Source of the DNA: Oopsacas minuta
Taxonomy: Eukaryota; Porifera; Hexactinellida; Lyssacinosida; Leucopsacidae
Length of the DNA: 64,000 bases
Assembly: GCA_024704765.1 (NCBI GenBank)
Contig: JAKMXF010000343.1
Coordinates: 248,001-312,000, forward strand
Reading direction: 5' to 3'
Position numbers and translations under genes: made by a program
In this document: in pieces, positions 22,501 to 41,668 of the stretch
How positions within the stretch are numbered: the stretch's first letter is position 1
How the letters are laid out: every line of letters begins with the position of its first letter
Notes under the pieces: generated by a model
Databases searched by the model: none
Told to the model about the DNA's origin: nothing
What the model saw: only the letters and a program-made list of their open reading frames with translations

Positions 22501-25500
22501 TAAGGAAATTATGGGTCATTTTGAGGTTGGAATTTCCAAGTTGTAATTTCTAGATAGAGAGCTTATTCGAGGTTAAGGGTATAGACCTATTGGGTGTTGG
22601 TCTATCAGCTCCTCTTACACATCATGACGTCATCTACACCTTACCCATGCTGACTATAAAGGAGAATAAAGGTACAGGAGTTGTGACATCAGTACCTTCT
22701 GATGCTCCTGATGATTTTGCTGCTCTCAGAGATATCAAGAATAAACCTGATCTGAGGAATAAGTATGGAATAACTGAGGATATGGTTATACCTTACGACC
22801 CTGTAAGTTTACATTAGCTTTCATATAGTAACAAATTCATGCAAAGTACGAATTGCTAACAGGCGAACTCCACTACATATGCCAACGAGTTTGTCTGCTT
22901 TATGTATTTGTGTAAATTTTAAGTAATATAAAATTATAATTCTTCAGATTCCGATTATAAATGTCCCGGAATTGGGAGATCTCAGTGCAGTTACTGCTTG
23001 TGATAAATTCAAAGTCAAATCTCAAAATGATAAAGACAAGTTGGAGTTAGCTAAAGATATGACATATAAACTAGGCTTCAGAGATGGTGTATTGAAAGTT
23101 GGTGGGTATAAATCGAAGAAAGTTTCAGAAGTTAAGAAGATTATCAAAGATAAATTAATAGCTGAAAAGTCTGCATTTGCTTACCAAGAACCAGAAAAGC
23201 AGGTACGGGCTAGCTAGCTATTGATTTTCGATAGAATTTTCTAGTGAAACCTCCACAAACGGGAAGACGGACGCCAGTATGCTACTCCCTTTGTGGAGGT
23301 TACTTGTACAATGTTTCGGGATGATACATTGATTTTGGAAAGATATCTATAATTTCCCTGAACAAAATACCATATGATAAATCTATGATAATTTCCGATG
23401 GGTAATTATGCAAATATCTCCTTTATATCTGAGATTAAGCTTCACTGTCTATGACAGTCTTATTAACATTTATAGAATGTTATCCAAGGTTACAATTCAC
23501 TCTTATAATACAATTCATTAGGTACATCAATAATATAGTAAAAATCAAAAACTAACTCAAAAATCAAAAATAACCAAGAAATGCAAAAATTTCCCAAAAA
23601 TAATAAAGAACCAATAATGTAAATCAAAATATATACAAGTACCAAAACATTTATATTATTACTGGGCGTGGTGGCGTGCGCCTGTAATCCAGTTACTTGG
23701 AGGTATGACTTAGTGGATGGTCTGAGGTTGGGATCCCTGTGCTGTTGGTAGTTATGGCGAGTGGGTGTCCTGTTAAGACTTGCATCTACAAGGTAGCCTC
23801 GTTTGCAGTAGGAGGCGCCCTGGTTGATAATGAGGAATGAACCGGTTCAGGACCGAAAGGTAGCAGATCAAAGTTCCCGTGCATTTCAGTAATGGGATAG
23901 CACCTATGAATAGCTCTGACAGTGCAACCCAACCAATAGTGGTCAGACCTGAGTCTTTTTGCTTATTTTCTAATTATAATTATTAGGCAATTGAGAATAA
24001 TGTTTGTTTGAAAACGACTTTTTTGGTACAATTGGACATTTTTTGTAACCTCAACAAACAGGGCCTGTGGAAATTGGGGATTTTGGAAACGGAGTGAAAA
24101 AGCAATAGAGCGTATTCCTATTTCCATACAAATGGGCCTCCACAAACGGGGGGGGTTTGGCAGAAACTGGAAAACGTGGTAGCATTTTTCTGCTTCCCTG
24201 ACACTCCTTTTGTGGCGGTTACACTGTAGTTTGCTATGAGTGGTGCTATTTTTATAATTTTTATGGTTGAGAAATATTTGAATTTCATGAATATAATTCA
24301 CTCTTTACAACAAGCATTTTATCAGGTAATATCTCGGTCTGGAGATGAATGTGTAGTAGCACTATGTGATCAATGGTATCTAAATTACGCAGAACCTCAA
24401 TGGAAAGCTCAAGTGACAACCTGTTTTAATCAACTCAATACGTGAGTTCATAGAAAATTCCCGATAGAGCCTATTATATCTTACCTTCTAATCCATAGTT
24501 ATTCGCAAGAAGCTTCAAACAACTTTACAAATAGTATAGATACACTACATGAACACGCTTGTTCTAGGAGTTATGGTCTCGGTACTAAGCTACCATGGGA
24601 TGAGCAGTACTTGATAGAATCTCTATCAGATAGTACGATATACATGGCATACTATACTGTAGCTCATTTGTTACAAGGTGATGTGTATGGGAGTACGCCT
24701 GGATCTCTGCTTATAAGGTAATGGTGTCTTGCAACCCTCCTCCTGGGAGATTGGATGAAATCGGTCGCCAATAGGATAGTCGCGAAGCCAGATTTTGTTC
24801 CGAACAATCTTACTCCTATTCCATTTTTACACTTTCTAGACCAGATGAACTATCAGACGAGATGTGGGATTACATATTCCATCTAGATAAACCATATCCA
24901 GGAGGTTGTAGAATATCCAAAGAGAAATTAGATGTAATGAGAAGAGAGTTTTCATTCTGGTATCCTGTTGATTTGAGAGTTTCTGGAAAGGATCTTATTC
25001 CTAATCACTTAACTTACTATCTGTTCAATCATGTATCTGTATGGCCAGGTGTGTTTATACGAATTATAGCATAAGGTCATGAAAGTAGGACGTAGACCGC
25101 TACTCCTATAATAATTATAACATAGAGCTCAATATATTTTCGAGTTACTTTTTGCCTGTAAACATTGTATTTCTAGATAAACAGGCTCATAAATCTATGT
25201 GGCCTCGAGCAGTACGAGCTAACGGACATATTCTACTAAACAACGAGAAGATGTCTAAACACACTGGTAACTTTATGACATTACTAGAAGGGGTAGAGAG
25301 ATTCTCAGCTGATGGGATGAGACTAGCTCTAGCGTCAGCTGGCGATACACTGGAAGATGCAAACTTCATTATTGGTACGACACAAATATCTCCTCCAATT
25401 TAAACTAATTCCAGTCAATTCCCGTTATATAGAAATATCCGCTTATGTCAAAGTCTGAATTGTACAAATATGCTCCCAAACCGTAGTTGGCTGTATAGAA

Positions 25501-27388
25501 ATATATTATTTTCATATATTTTACTGTTTCTAGAAATGGCTAATGCTGGTTTACTCAAGTTACACACACATCTAGAATGGATGAAAGAATTTCTAACTTA
25601 TAATGAAACTCTACGTATTGGAGATTACAACTTTGTTGACAAAATATTCATAGCAAAGATCAACAGCTGTTTACAAATAATTGAACAACAATATGAGAAA
25701 ATGTTATATTGTGAAGTGAGTTTCTAAACACACCTTTGTACACATAAATCAATGTCATACATTCTCATTACAGGTTACAAAGTATAGTCTACACGAGCTA
25801 CTAACATGCAGAGACAAGTATAAAGAACAATCTCAGATATATGGTGGTATGCATAGAGATTTGGTAGAGAGATTTATCAATATACAGACTGTTGTATTCT
25901 CACCAATATGTCCGCATATATGTGAGAGAATTTGGCAAATGACAGGTGACAATAAAATCGCATATTTGTTCGTATTATCAGGAGTAATACCAATTCAATA
26001 ACCAGGAACCTGATTTGTGTAAATATTTGTTCATTTATTCGGAAATTAGTATTAACCGTGTTCGTATAAACGAAGTTCCAATGCTTGCTTTAATTATGCG
26101 CTCAAATCTCTAGGAAATAAGGGGAGTGTCTTACACGCTAGATGGCCAGACCTTATCTCATTTGAGTCAGGTTCTTCCCAGCACTCTTGGCTGTCTGCTG
26201 GAGAATATTTAGCTGATACTGTACACAAGATGAGAGTTAAAATGAAAGCTCTTACAGAAACTAAGTTAAAGAAAAACGGTATTAAAACTATGCCCAATTT
26301 CTGTGAGATCTTCATAGCAGAAAAATACCCTCCATGGCAGATACAGATAGTTGAAATTATGAAAAAATGTTTTGACACTAAAACTAATACATTTCCTTCT
26401 AATCAGGAGTTATTATTGTTCTTAGGAAAGGGGGGTTTGGGATATGAACAAGAAATCTATGCCATTTGTTCAACGACTGAAAGAGAAAGTAATGGAAGAA
26501 GGTTCCATATCCTGTTTAGAGTCAAAAATTAATTTCAACCAAATGGATATTCTATCTCTAGCTAATGAGTATATTTGTTATGCTCTTGATTTGGATAAGC
26601 TTTGGGTTAAGGATGTTAGTACAGCTCCTGATAAGGTAATTATATGTACAGTATACTCCATTTAATAGGGCTACTGGTTAATCACATAATTGTCAATCGT
26701 CTCGGTATCCCTGTATTATCCCAGGATTCTACAAGAAATTCATGAAGTGCTTGCAGATTATTGTGGCTTTTTACCAAATAATAGTCTGAGATTTGCCCTA
26801 TTAAGCAGAGTCTTATGTATATCAGAAACAGAATCATATCAATTATAGCTTAACTTGTTTCTCGGCTTTTAGGTACAACAAGAGTGTGAACCTCTGAACC
26901 CATTTATAACATTCCATTACACCAGTCCATCTCCAATACTGAATATATACTTTAAGAATCCTCAGCCTTGTACTGGATACTTCAGCGAGTATATTTGTAT
27001 AGTACAAGACGATCCTATAGAGCATGTGATAGCTAGATTAAGACGGAGACTGAATATATCTAGTGAGTTGTTAATAGGATCGATAATTGAGATCGTTCTG
27101 GTGGTTATTAGGCCACTGTTAGTTGGAAACTTGTTTCAGCTCCACTGCCCGAATGTATTTACTAAATTTTCAATTTTAGGAGATCTGGGTATAACTTTAA
27201 TACGCTATACAGACCCCATCACACAATCCAGAAATATCCCTCTGCCAGGTACAGACTATATGAACAATCCTCTTTACACTATTCTATCACAGAACACTGT
27301 ATTCATTATACAACCTGATCAGCTGTTAGTTAGAGATAACCGTAGTACTCAATCAGCTGGTAGAGATCTGATATACCTGATACATTAG
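19598..27388 (+). CDS. LARS1: Cytosolic leucyl-tRNA synthetase
   Basis: Sixteen exons: 19598-19798, 19972-20099, 20416-20668, 21888-22110, 22276-22499, 22554-22802, 22948-23202, 24326-24441, 24499-24717, 24840-25048, 25177-25374, 25534-25715, 25774-25945, 26114-26635, 26873-27062 and 27180-27388. They give about 1182 residues (human 1176). The enzyme charges tRNA-Leu. The HIGH motif appears as HLGH in exon 1. The CP1 editing domain (exons 4-7) has [12 protein letters not shown] and the [13 protein letters not shown] aspartate region. The KMSKS loop reads KMSKH (exon 11). Exon 14 carries a one-base frameshift in a six-G run near 26430-26435: the upstream frame aligns to about 26430 and the downstream frame resumes at DMNKKSMPF. 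It may be an assembly error or a real lesion; the rest looks functional. Introns 3 and 7 contain nested genes. Confidence 0.9.
19829..19970. mobile_element. Family C element filling LARS1 intron 1
   Basis: The left end CAGTGGAACATCTTTAATAC pairs with the right end TATTAACGAAGTTCCACTG|TA. The element covers 142 of 173 intron bases. Its terminal TA plus one G forms the AG used as splice acceptor at 19971. Confidence 0.75.
20335..20401. mobile_element. Family A fragment in LARS1 intron 2
   Basis: It contains TAATTATCGTAGTTCCTTGAGCTTC and ends GGATTGATTGTA, matching the right part of family A. It lies 14 bp before the acceptor. Confidence 0.45.
20927..21322 (-). CDS. Unknown small protein nested in LARS1 intron 3
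   Basis: An intact frame of 131 residues runs antisense within the 1.2-kb intron 3 of LARS1 (20669-21887). It starts with ATG at 21322 and ends with TAA. I do not recognise the family. The first 105 residues look like amphipathic helices ([20 protein letters not shown] and [18 protein letters not shown]), and the tail is basic with two Lys/Arg clusters (KRRGSQR, KSKKYK) that could be a nuclear localisation signal. On the minus strand TTTTAG lies just before the ATG, so an upstream non-coding exon is possible. Its codon composition and helix pattern look coding rather than random, but it could still be a chance frame. Confidence 0.55.
   Translation of the reverse strand: MAECLRLTDILASKEVKDKTVEQLSKVLKRTATKTTITSVYTKLSQYISMYEDTVMAKRYTVLKKGVENGDTEIAVKLAKEEIIFYIMCEKFRGEDVKMECDKAVTQGVKRRGSQRSNLTPKSKKYKLNVD
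22845..22886. mobile_element. Family D end in LARS1 intron 6
   Basis: TTGCTAACAGGCGAACTCCACTA matches the right end of family D (compare 56538-56690 and 58085-58230). The left end is not recognisable. Confidence 0.45.
23246..23312. mobile_element. Family B foldback in LARS1 intron 7
   Basis: AACCTCCACAAACGGG at the left is mirrored by CCCTTTGTGGAGGTTAC at the right, forming a hairpin of about 65 bp. Confidence 0.7.
23628..23637 (+). promoter_or_regulatory. TATA-like box of the 7SL RNA gene
   Basis: TATATA at about 23630-23635 lies 26-31 bp upstream of the presumed 7SL start. External TATA-like elements are common in Pol III 7SL genes. The surrounding DNA is AT-rich, so this is suggestive only. 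Confidence 0.4.
23660..23957 (+). ncRNA. SRP RNA (7SL): 7SL signal recognition particle RNA
   Basis: A stretch of about 298 bases, visibly richer in GC than its surroundings, matches metazoan 7SL RNA along its length. The 5' Alu domain has GGGCGTGGTGGCGTGCGCCT followed by GTAATCC. The middle has GGGTGTCC and an AAGGTAGCCTC block. The S domain has GAACCGGTTCAGGACCGAAA, then AGCAGATCAAAGTTCCCGTG, which forms the SRP54/SRP19-binding helix region, then GATAGCACCTATGAATAGC. The 3' strand ends before a T5 run. The order and spacing of Alu domain, S domain and closing strand are those of a complete gene, not of an Alu-type SINE, which would lack the S domain. It lies in LARS1 intron 7 on the same strand. 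SRP RNA scaffolds the particle that targets secretory ribosomes to the ER. Confidence 0.93.
23956..23960 (+). terminator. Pol III terminator of 7SL RNA
   Basis: A T5 run directly follows the expected 3' end of the 7SL RNA. Confidence 0.7.
24046..24227. mobile_element. Family B element in LARS1 intron 7
   Basis: GTAACCTCAACAAACAGGGC is at the left, with an internal GGCCTCCACAAACGGGG, the module GTAGCATTTTTCTGC, and the right end GGCGGTTACACTG|TA. It appears to be one hairpin inside another. Confidence 0.7.
25412..25492. mobile_element. Family A left half in LARS1 intron 11
   Basis: CAGTCAATTCCCGTTATAT is followed by the family's CTCCCAAACCGT module, ending TTGGCTGTA. Confidence 0.55.
25970..26092. 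mobile_element. Family C element, degenerate, in LARS1 intron 13
   Basis: The right end GTGTTCGTATAAACGAAGTT followed by CCAATG matches family C. The left part is diverged. It lies about 20 bp before the exon 14 acceptor. Confidence 0.45.
27106..27165. repeat. Short dispersed repeat (family G) in LARS1 intron 15
   Basis: CCACTGTTAGTTGGAAACTT is shared with 16065-16135. The intron happens to stay open in frame, but the flanking exons match leucyl-tRNA synthetase only when it is removed. Confidence 0.4.
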
Positions 27389-27509
27389 TTAGAATATTGA
27401 ATATCTATTTCATAGTTCGATTATAGTTTTCTGCAATAAATCTAGGTCTCTGTAGTAATGTGATCCTTGAATTAAGAGGTCCCAGCTTTTCCTGGTGGAT
27501 TTTGTGTAT

Positions 27510-27660
27510 ACAATGGAATCTCGTTAATATGTACAAACAATTTAATAAGAATTTTCGCTATTCAATTAGTATTACAGGTTTGGACGTTATACTGTACTCC
27601 GGATAAAGCTGACAAATTTTGACTGTCCGTTAGCGTTTGTATTAACGAGGTTCCACCATA
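27510..27660. mobile_element. Family C element between LARS1 and TPGS1
   Basis: TA|CAATGGAATCTCGTTAATA at the left and GTATTAACGAGGTTCCACCA|TA at the right form an inverted repeat with a TA on both sides. Confidence 0.75.
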
Positions 27661-27695
27661 TTTAATTGACTATTTATCTCCGATAACAGCACTAT

Positions 27696-28352
27696 ATGTC
27701 TAATCGCCAACAAAGCTCTCCCCAGAAGCTATCTAATATTCTAGAAGAATCTATAACATCTCTCCTCACAACTACACCAGATGACGCTATTGAATTCTTA
27801 GCTAATTATTTTAAACAGCAACCCCATTCACCTAATGAAGCATATTATAAATTATCACAGATACATTATAAACATGCTAATTTCCCAGATTATTGTTATC
27901 AGGTATATTGTCAGTATCGTGAAATAATTCTAGACCACATTGGCACCTCTAAGGATCATTTCCTCACTGAGTTGTATACGAATATTTCAAACGATATTCC
28001 TATTGAAACCGCGAAAATTCTAACCTCAAAACTACAATTAACTCCCCCAACAGATTTTAAATCATTTGAGAATAACATAAGAACATGCTATACATTCAAA
28101 TCTTATATATCCACAGCTGATAAGTTATATTCACACTTGCTAGCTGGAAAAGAATTTCCACCTCAAGAAACTATGCTAGAAGCAATTGATGTATTGAAGG
28201 GGCAGCTAGTTATGCTGAGAAGGATATCAGATTCTAATAAGCATGAGTTAATATCTTATATACAAGAATTAGTGCTTGATAATGCTGGTAATAGTGTGAG
28301 TAGAGAAGAGTTTGTTAGAATGTTAGCTCTGCTATTCGTGTATACTATATAA
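27696..28352 (+). CDS. TPGS1: Tubulin polyglutamylase complex subunit 1-like protein
   Basis: A single-exon frame of 218 residues; human TPGS1 has about 290. TPGS1 is the subunit that helps localise and assemble the TTLL1 polyglutamylase complex on axonemal and neuronal microtubules. The N-terminal segment DDAIEFLANYF fits the conserved PIAFLAHYF region, a dimerisation-type helix. The middle FKSFENNIRTCYTFKSY matches the family's central FRAGTLTC block. The end SREEFVRMLALLF matches TREEFLERAAALF. The fit is modest outside these three blocks, so the assignment is good but not certain. It lies about 300 bp after LARS1. Confidence 0.72.
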   Translation: MSNRQQSSPQKLSNILEESITSLLTTTPDDAIEFLANYFKQQPHSPNEAYYKLSQIHYKHANFPDYCYQVYCQYREIILDHIGTSKDHFLTELYTNISNDIPIETAKILTSKLQLTPPTDFKSFENNIRTCYTFKSYISTADKLYSHLLAGKEFPPQETMLEAIDVLKGQLVMLRRISDSNKHELISYIQELVLDNAGNSVSREEFVRMLALLFVYTI

Positions 28353-29100
28353 TGAATGAGATAACCATATGGGCCTTGATTGTGTGTATTATCTCTGCTG
28401 TGGATGCCAGTTACAAGACCCCCCCTCGGGAGTAGCAAAACATGTTCTTATACCCAGCTTCCACTGTAATATACATTGCCATACAATACCTGTGGAATAC
28501 ATTGCATGTTGAAACCAAGTTTACTGAGATTTCTGCATCAAATAGTGATAAATTACATTCTTTACAAGAAGTATGGTTGGGTAATCCTTTTCAATGCTTC
28601 ACAATGCTTGTGACCTAATATAAAAGTAGGAATACGATATTATGCGAGATTAATATTCTCACTCATATCACATATATAAATTAGCCATCTATGAAACCGA
28701 GCAATTGATATTACCAATCATAGGCGTAGGAGTATACAATTCTAGTCGAGACCTATCGAACTCTTTAATATTTTGCAAATGTATTATATTTCTAAGATCT
28801 GATATTTGGAACCGCTATATTTACAGATCTAAAACTGATTGAAAGAAAGTTATCGATTGAAGTCACTTACAATAATTAGCTGTTGCATTGCCATCAGGTT
28901 TAACGAAAGCCAAGGTTTGTATATCTCACCTCGAAATTGAGAATTCTACAATGGCTCTAATCTCAAATCCCCGGATTCTCAATTTCATTACTACACATAT
29001 ACGATTTCTAAAATAGCCCAATTATATCCCAAACCGCACAATATCCAATGTCCAGTTTGTATATAACTAACTAATTAATATATTAAGCTAGTAAATAGCA
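28353..29100. other. TPGS1-NOSTRIN intergenic region with a hairpin
   Basis: Besides the family E element it holds a perfect-but-one 14-bp hairpin, with arms at 28933-28946 and 28973-28986. Nothing else is recognisable. Confidence 0.45.
28398..28472. mobile_element. Family E element after TPGS1
   Basis: CTGTGGATGCCAGTTACAAG is at the left, then CGGGAGTA, then CATGTTCTTATACCCAGCTT and CCACTG|TA at the right. Confidence 0.65.
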
Positions 29101-31839
29101 ATGGCAAGTTATGATCAATGTTTTTGGGCTAACTCAGGCTACGAGACTATTCGTAAGCACAATAAGATGAATCTAGAATTTCTGAAGGAGTTCTATCAAC
29201 TGGTACAGGAGAGAGGAGATTTGGAGAAAGATTTCTCTAACAAGTTGATGAAGTTAACTCAGAGGGGAAATAAGTCTAATCACCTATGTCTCGGTACAAT
29301 ACAGGTATTTTTATTTGTATATGCTATCGACTCGGATTCGGGCAGGTTTTTAAAGAATTGTCGACTTCCTGACGCCCGAATATTTGTTCTAAATCTGTAT
29401 TCTCCGAAAATTACAGTCTCTATTAATTGAATCCACTGTCTTTAGATTCCTCGTTTTATGACGTTTCTCTTCTGAAAATTCACTGTATTTATCATAATTT
29501 CCTCTGTAGAGTGCTTGGAGTAAATTTACTGGCAATCTTGAATCAGAATCTGAGATCCATTCTAAGCTAGCTGCATCTCTAGATACACTCAGTAAGAACT
29601 TAGCAGAATTCCATCAAATGCAGGTGAAGGATAGGAAGGCATTAGAATCACAGTTTGAAAAGCATAATAGAAACTATTCAGATCGACAGAGTAAATTCAA
29701 ATTAGCTCAGAAGAATCAATTTAGTAAACTAAGGTAAGATATGTATGTGTATATATTACTGGGGTATTCCATGCATATCAACCCTTCTGCATTTGTTAAA
29801 CTTCCAGAGGGCTCTAGCATACGCGAAAATAGCAAGATGAATACATTCTGTGGTACCCATGCTGTCGCCCGTGGAACACCAAAGTGGATCCACTGCACTA
29901 ATTACATACAATTAATATATAATCTACATTGCATTATAGAGAGTTAGAACAATATCAAGTAGCATTATCAGAAGCTAGAGAGAACAGAATAAAGTCTACT
30001 GAGAAAGATATTGTAAAGTTAGAAGGAAAAACTAAACGAGCAGAAGAAGTAGGAGAGAGAGTATCTGTGCTATTTAGTTCAACTGCTAAGTCTCTAGAAG
30101 ATGCTAGATTGGGATGGGAAGGTGCTATATATAAATACGCTAGAGGTTAGTTCATGTATAATATACTCCTGTATGTTAATATTCTTTGAAACACATTGGT
30201 AAGCTTCTACATATAACTGGGGTAATTCTCAGATACATTTATATCAAAGTACAGTATAGCCAACTCCCATTATATCTCAAGAGACCGCGATAATTTTGGA
30301 CACTACTTGCTCAATTTCGACTTGGACACAAGCGGATAATTCGATATATCCGTGTTTGATATACGGGAGTTGACTGTACAATATTCCCTATAGATAGTCA
30401 GCTGATGGAACAAGAACGTATCAATACATTATCAGATTCATTACGTCAGTATATTGGAATGCTAGACATGACAGCTCCCAAGCTACAAACAGTCTGTCAA
30501 GAACTGTCAGAAGTAGTGACTAGAATATCTCCACAGAGCGATATACAGTCTACCTGCAATAGAGTAGGTATGGGAGAATATCTACCTGAACAGTGTCTAT
30601 ACTACGGATACGAAAATATGGAAGATACAGCATTGAAACCGGAAACAAGGAGGTAGGTTGCCTAAAACTAGCTTGCTTCAAATAATTAAAGGCTCGTAAA
30701 TATTTGGTTTTAAATAAATACAAGCATTTATTACATTTAATGTAAATTTCTAATCCTTCCAGACTAATGCTAGAGCGTCGTCTCACAGAATTCGAAGAAG
30801 CTATCCTAGCTACACAGAAGGGTAAAGTAGGAGTACAACAGCTATCCTCTGCTTACGAACAGACCCCAAACTTCTCTACAGCCACAGGACAAGATGACGT
30901 CAGGAGACAACTCCTAGAAATGGACACATTAACGAATTTCCTTAAAGCTAGCCATTTTATAATAGAGAAATCTCTCTTAACTTTAACTTCACAATCACCC
31001 AGTAACTCACACTTAGAGCCTTATATACAAATAGCTAGTGAAGGTAAGGGATTACCTCAGTCAAAGCTGAAAGTACCAATTCAGGATGTTACTAATATAG
31101 CTGATGAACAGCACTCTAGTATTTATCAGACTATTCCTGGTGCTGTACAGAAAGTTGGTAAGTATCGTGTTTACTCGAATGGTAGCTTTACAGCTGTGTT
31201 TCCAACCTTTTTACCAGTGTACCGTCTATACTATATCAATTTTAACATATTATGTGGACACCTGTATCATGACCATTCCCATTTCCACTTGTTTGTTCAT
31301 TTTGGCCTGTTTTCAAGTCAAAAAGGCCAAATAGATTCAATTTGACCAAAAATGACGTAATATATTTATGTAGCTAAGTTTGTCTGCTAATTCCCGTATT
31401 TCCTAGAATAGTAGCTCCCTCCAAATAGTGACTATTGGCTGATATCAATAATCACCTGGCTACTATTCGAGTTGAATAAATGCAGTAATATCTATAGAGA
31501 TATTTCTTCAGAAATTTTCACATTTCTACTTCATTAGATCCATCATACGGTAAGAACAATTTACTATCTGCAATAGAGAGTTTCCCAGATGAGAGCGAAT
31601 ACGGAGCTACAGGCTACCAAGGACCCTCTACGGAGGTCTGTGACACTACAAGCAATGAAACGCTAGGTCAATGCATTGCTCAATACGATTATGCGGCTCA
31701 AGCATTCGATGAACTAACAATAGCTCCTGGAGATGTGATCTCTATTATAGAGCAAGACGACCCAGGCTGGTGGAAAGGAAAACTTAACAATAGAATAGGA
31801 GTATTCCCTGCTACATACGTCACACAAACTGATGCGTAA
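29101..31839 (+). CDS. NOSTRIN: Nostrin-like F-BAR and SH3 protein
   Basis: Six exons, 29101-29304, 29510-29733, 29940-30145, 30394-30652, 30763-31157 and 31538-31839, join in frame to 529 residues (human 506). Nostrin couples membrane curvature to dynamin, N-WASP and nitric-oxide synthase trafficking. An N-terminal F-BAR domain (about 1-250) has the family opening FYQLVQERGDLEKDFSNKL and the following SAW. A coiled-coil HR1-like region contains SSAYEQTPNFSTATGQDD, matching the nostrin YSSTSSFSDAKSQ block. A C-terminal SH3 (about 475-527) has ALYDY-like AQYDYAAQ, DPGWWKGKL and GVFPATYV. All splice joins preserve frame. Intron 3 contains a family A element. Confidence 0.87.
30251..30378. mobile_element. 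Family A element in NOSTRIN intron 3
   Basis: TA|CAGTATAGCCAACTCCCAT at the left and ATACGGGAGTTGACTG|TA at the right give inverted ends with TA on both sides. The right end is 15 bp before the acceptor. Confidence 0.78.
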
Positions 31840-32628
31840 CTTATCTATTCTACTTTCGTATTGAATTGTCCATCCAACTACTTTGTATATTCAGATATTG
31901 TATATAACTTATTGAACTTTTTTACGCTTTGTTGAGCTCTTAACTAATATTTTGTTAGATTTTAGTATCTTCATAGTTTGCTTTATATATTCTAAGATGA
32001 TACTATTGTATGGTAGATAGTTGTGGCCTTTTTCAATCAGCTGTTCCAGTGAAATATTATAATTAGCCTCAGGTTAATTGGGTCACCTCAGAACCAGGCC
32101 ATTTGAGCCGATTAACCGGAATATGGTCCCAAACCGTTAAAGTAACAGAACTTTTATCGGCTATATCTAAGTATTATAGCGCTCCCTTGAGCTTCGATAT
32201 ACATGAGTTGACAGTATACATTGTGAAAATTGATAGACACAGGTTTACGTAATCTATTTATGTGCATATAATATGGTAATATCTCCTCGAATTCCAATTC
32301 TTCATATAAAATAGAAAACTTTTTATAATTGCCAATTATTGTCCATATTGAATTAGTGCAATATGAGCACATACATTACAATACATGTATTAGAACAAAG
32401 CACTAAATGTCATTTGATTATATCCTGGGGTTACAAACGCTGCATACACTCATTTCCTAATTTTATTATTATTAATAGAGATGTGCTGTTGTAAAGACAA
32501 TTAGTAACCCTTCATTCAATAGCTCAAATATGTTTGCTTGTATTTGATTAGCTTCTGTCGAGTAGCCCGTATAAATTGGCTGTGGCAACTTGTATTTGTA
32601 TTTGTTATATCTAATTGACAATTATACT
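31840..32628. other. NOSTRIN-PTPN9 intergenic region
   Basis: About 790 bp of AT-rich DNA holding the family A half-element at 32116-32216. No RNA gene or convincing frame is seen. Confidence 0.45.
32116..32216. mobile_element. Family A right half upstream of PTPN9
   Basis: It contains GGTCCCAAACCGTTAAAGTA, then CTCCCTTGAGCTTCGATATA and GAGTTGACAGTA. Confidence 0.6.
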
Positions 32629-41307
<8,679 letters not shown>

Positions 41308-41414
41308 TTCGCCAGAGTTCTTCTGTATAGTTGTGCTATTCTCTCTCCCTATTCCTTATTGGTATATTTTTACGCTTACTCAGATGTATTTTGCTCTCTA
41401 TTATACGTATTAAC

Positions 41415-41420
41415 AATAAA
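41415..41420 (+). promoter_or_regulatory. PTPN9 poly(A) signal
   Basis: AATAAA lies 107 bp after the PTPN9 stop and is followed by a T-rich stretch, as expected for a cleavage site. Confidence 0.6.
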
Positions 41421-41668
41421 GTGTCTTTAATTCTTCAATGGTTCATTCATGCATATTAATTCTCACTTAAGGCCCCAGTATAACCATGGTGGGAACAATC
41501 GTCCCGAGATACAACTTCTTGGGAAGATGGCACTCTGACCTACATTTTTACAATTTTGAGCATATAATACTGACTTATAGCTTTCGAAATATAACAATGT
41601 AAAGTAGTTTAGCCGCCACTGACAATTGTCTCATAACAAAAAAACTATTAGTATTGATAATTATTAGT

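Noticed and set aside
23660-23957. Alu-like SINE
   Set aside because: The start resembles primate Alu, but the full S domain is present; Alu lacks it, so this is 7SL itself.
23963-24301. Minus-strand frame of 112 codons in LARS1 intron 7
   Set aside because: It is a read-through of a family B palindrome.
26402-26425. Very short intron (GTTATTATTGTTCTTAG) explaining the LARS1 frameshift
   Set aside because: A 17-base intron is implausible, and removing it leads to a stop (GGG ATA TGA) instead of the conserved frame.
27063-27179. Retaining LARS1 intron 15 as coding because it stays open
   Set aside because: Homology is continuous only when 27063-27179 is removed (donor GTGAGT, acceptor TTTTAG), and the stretch contains a dispersed repeat.
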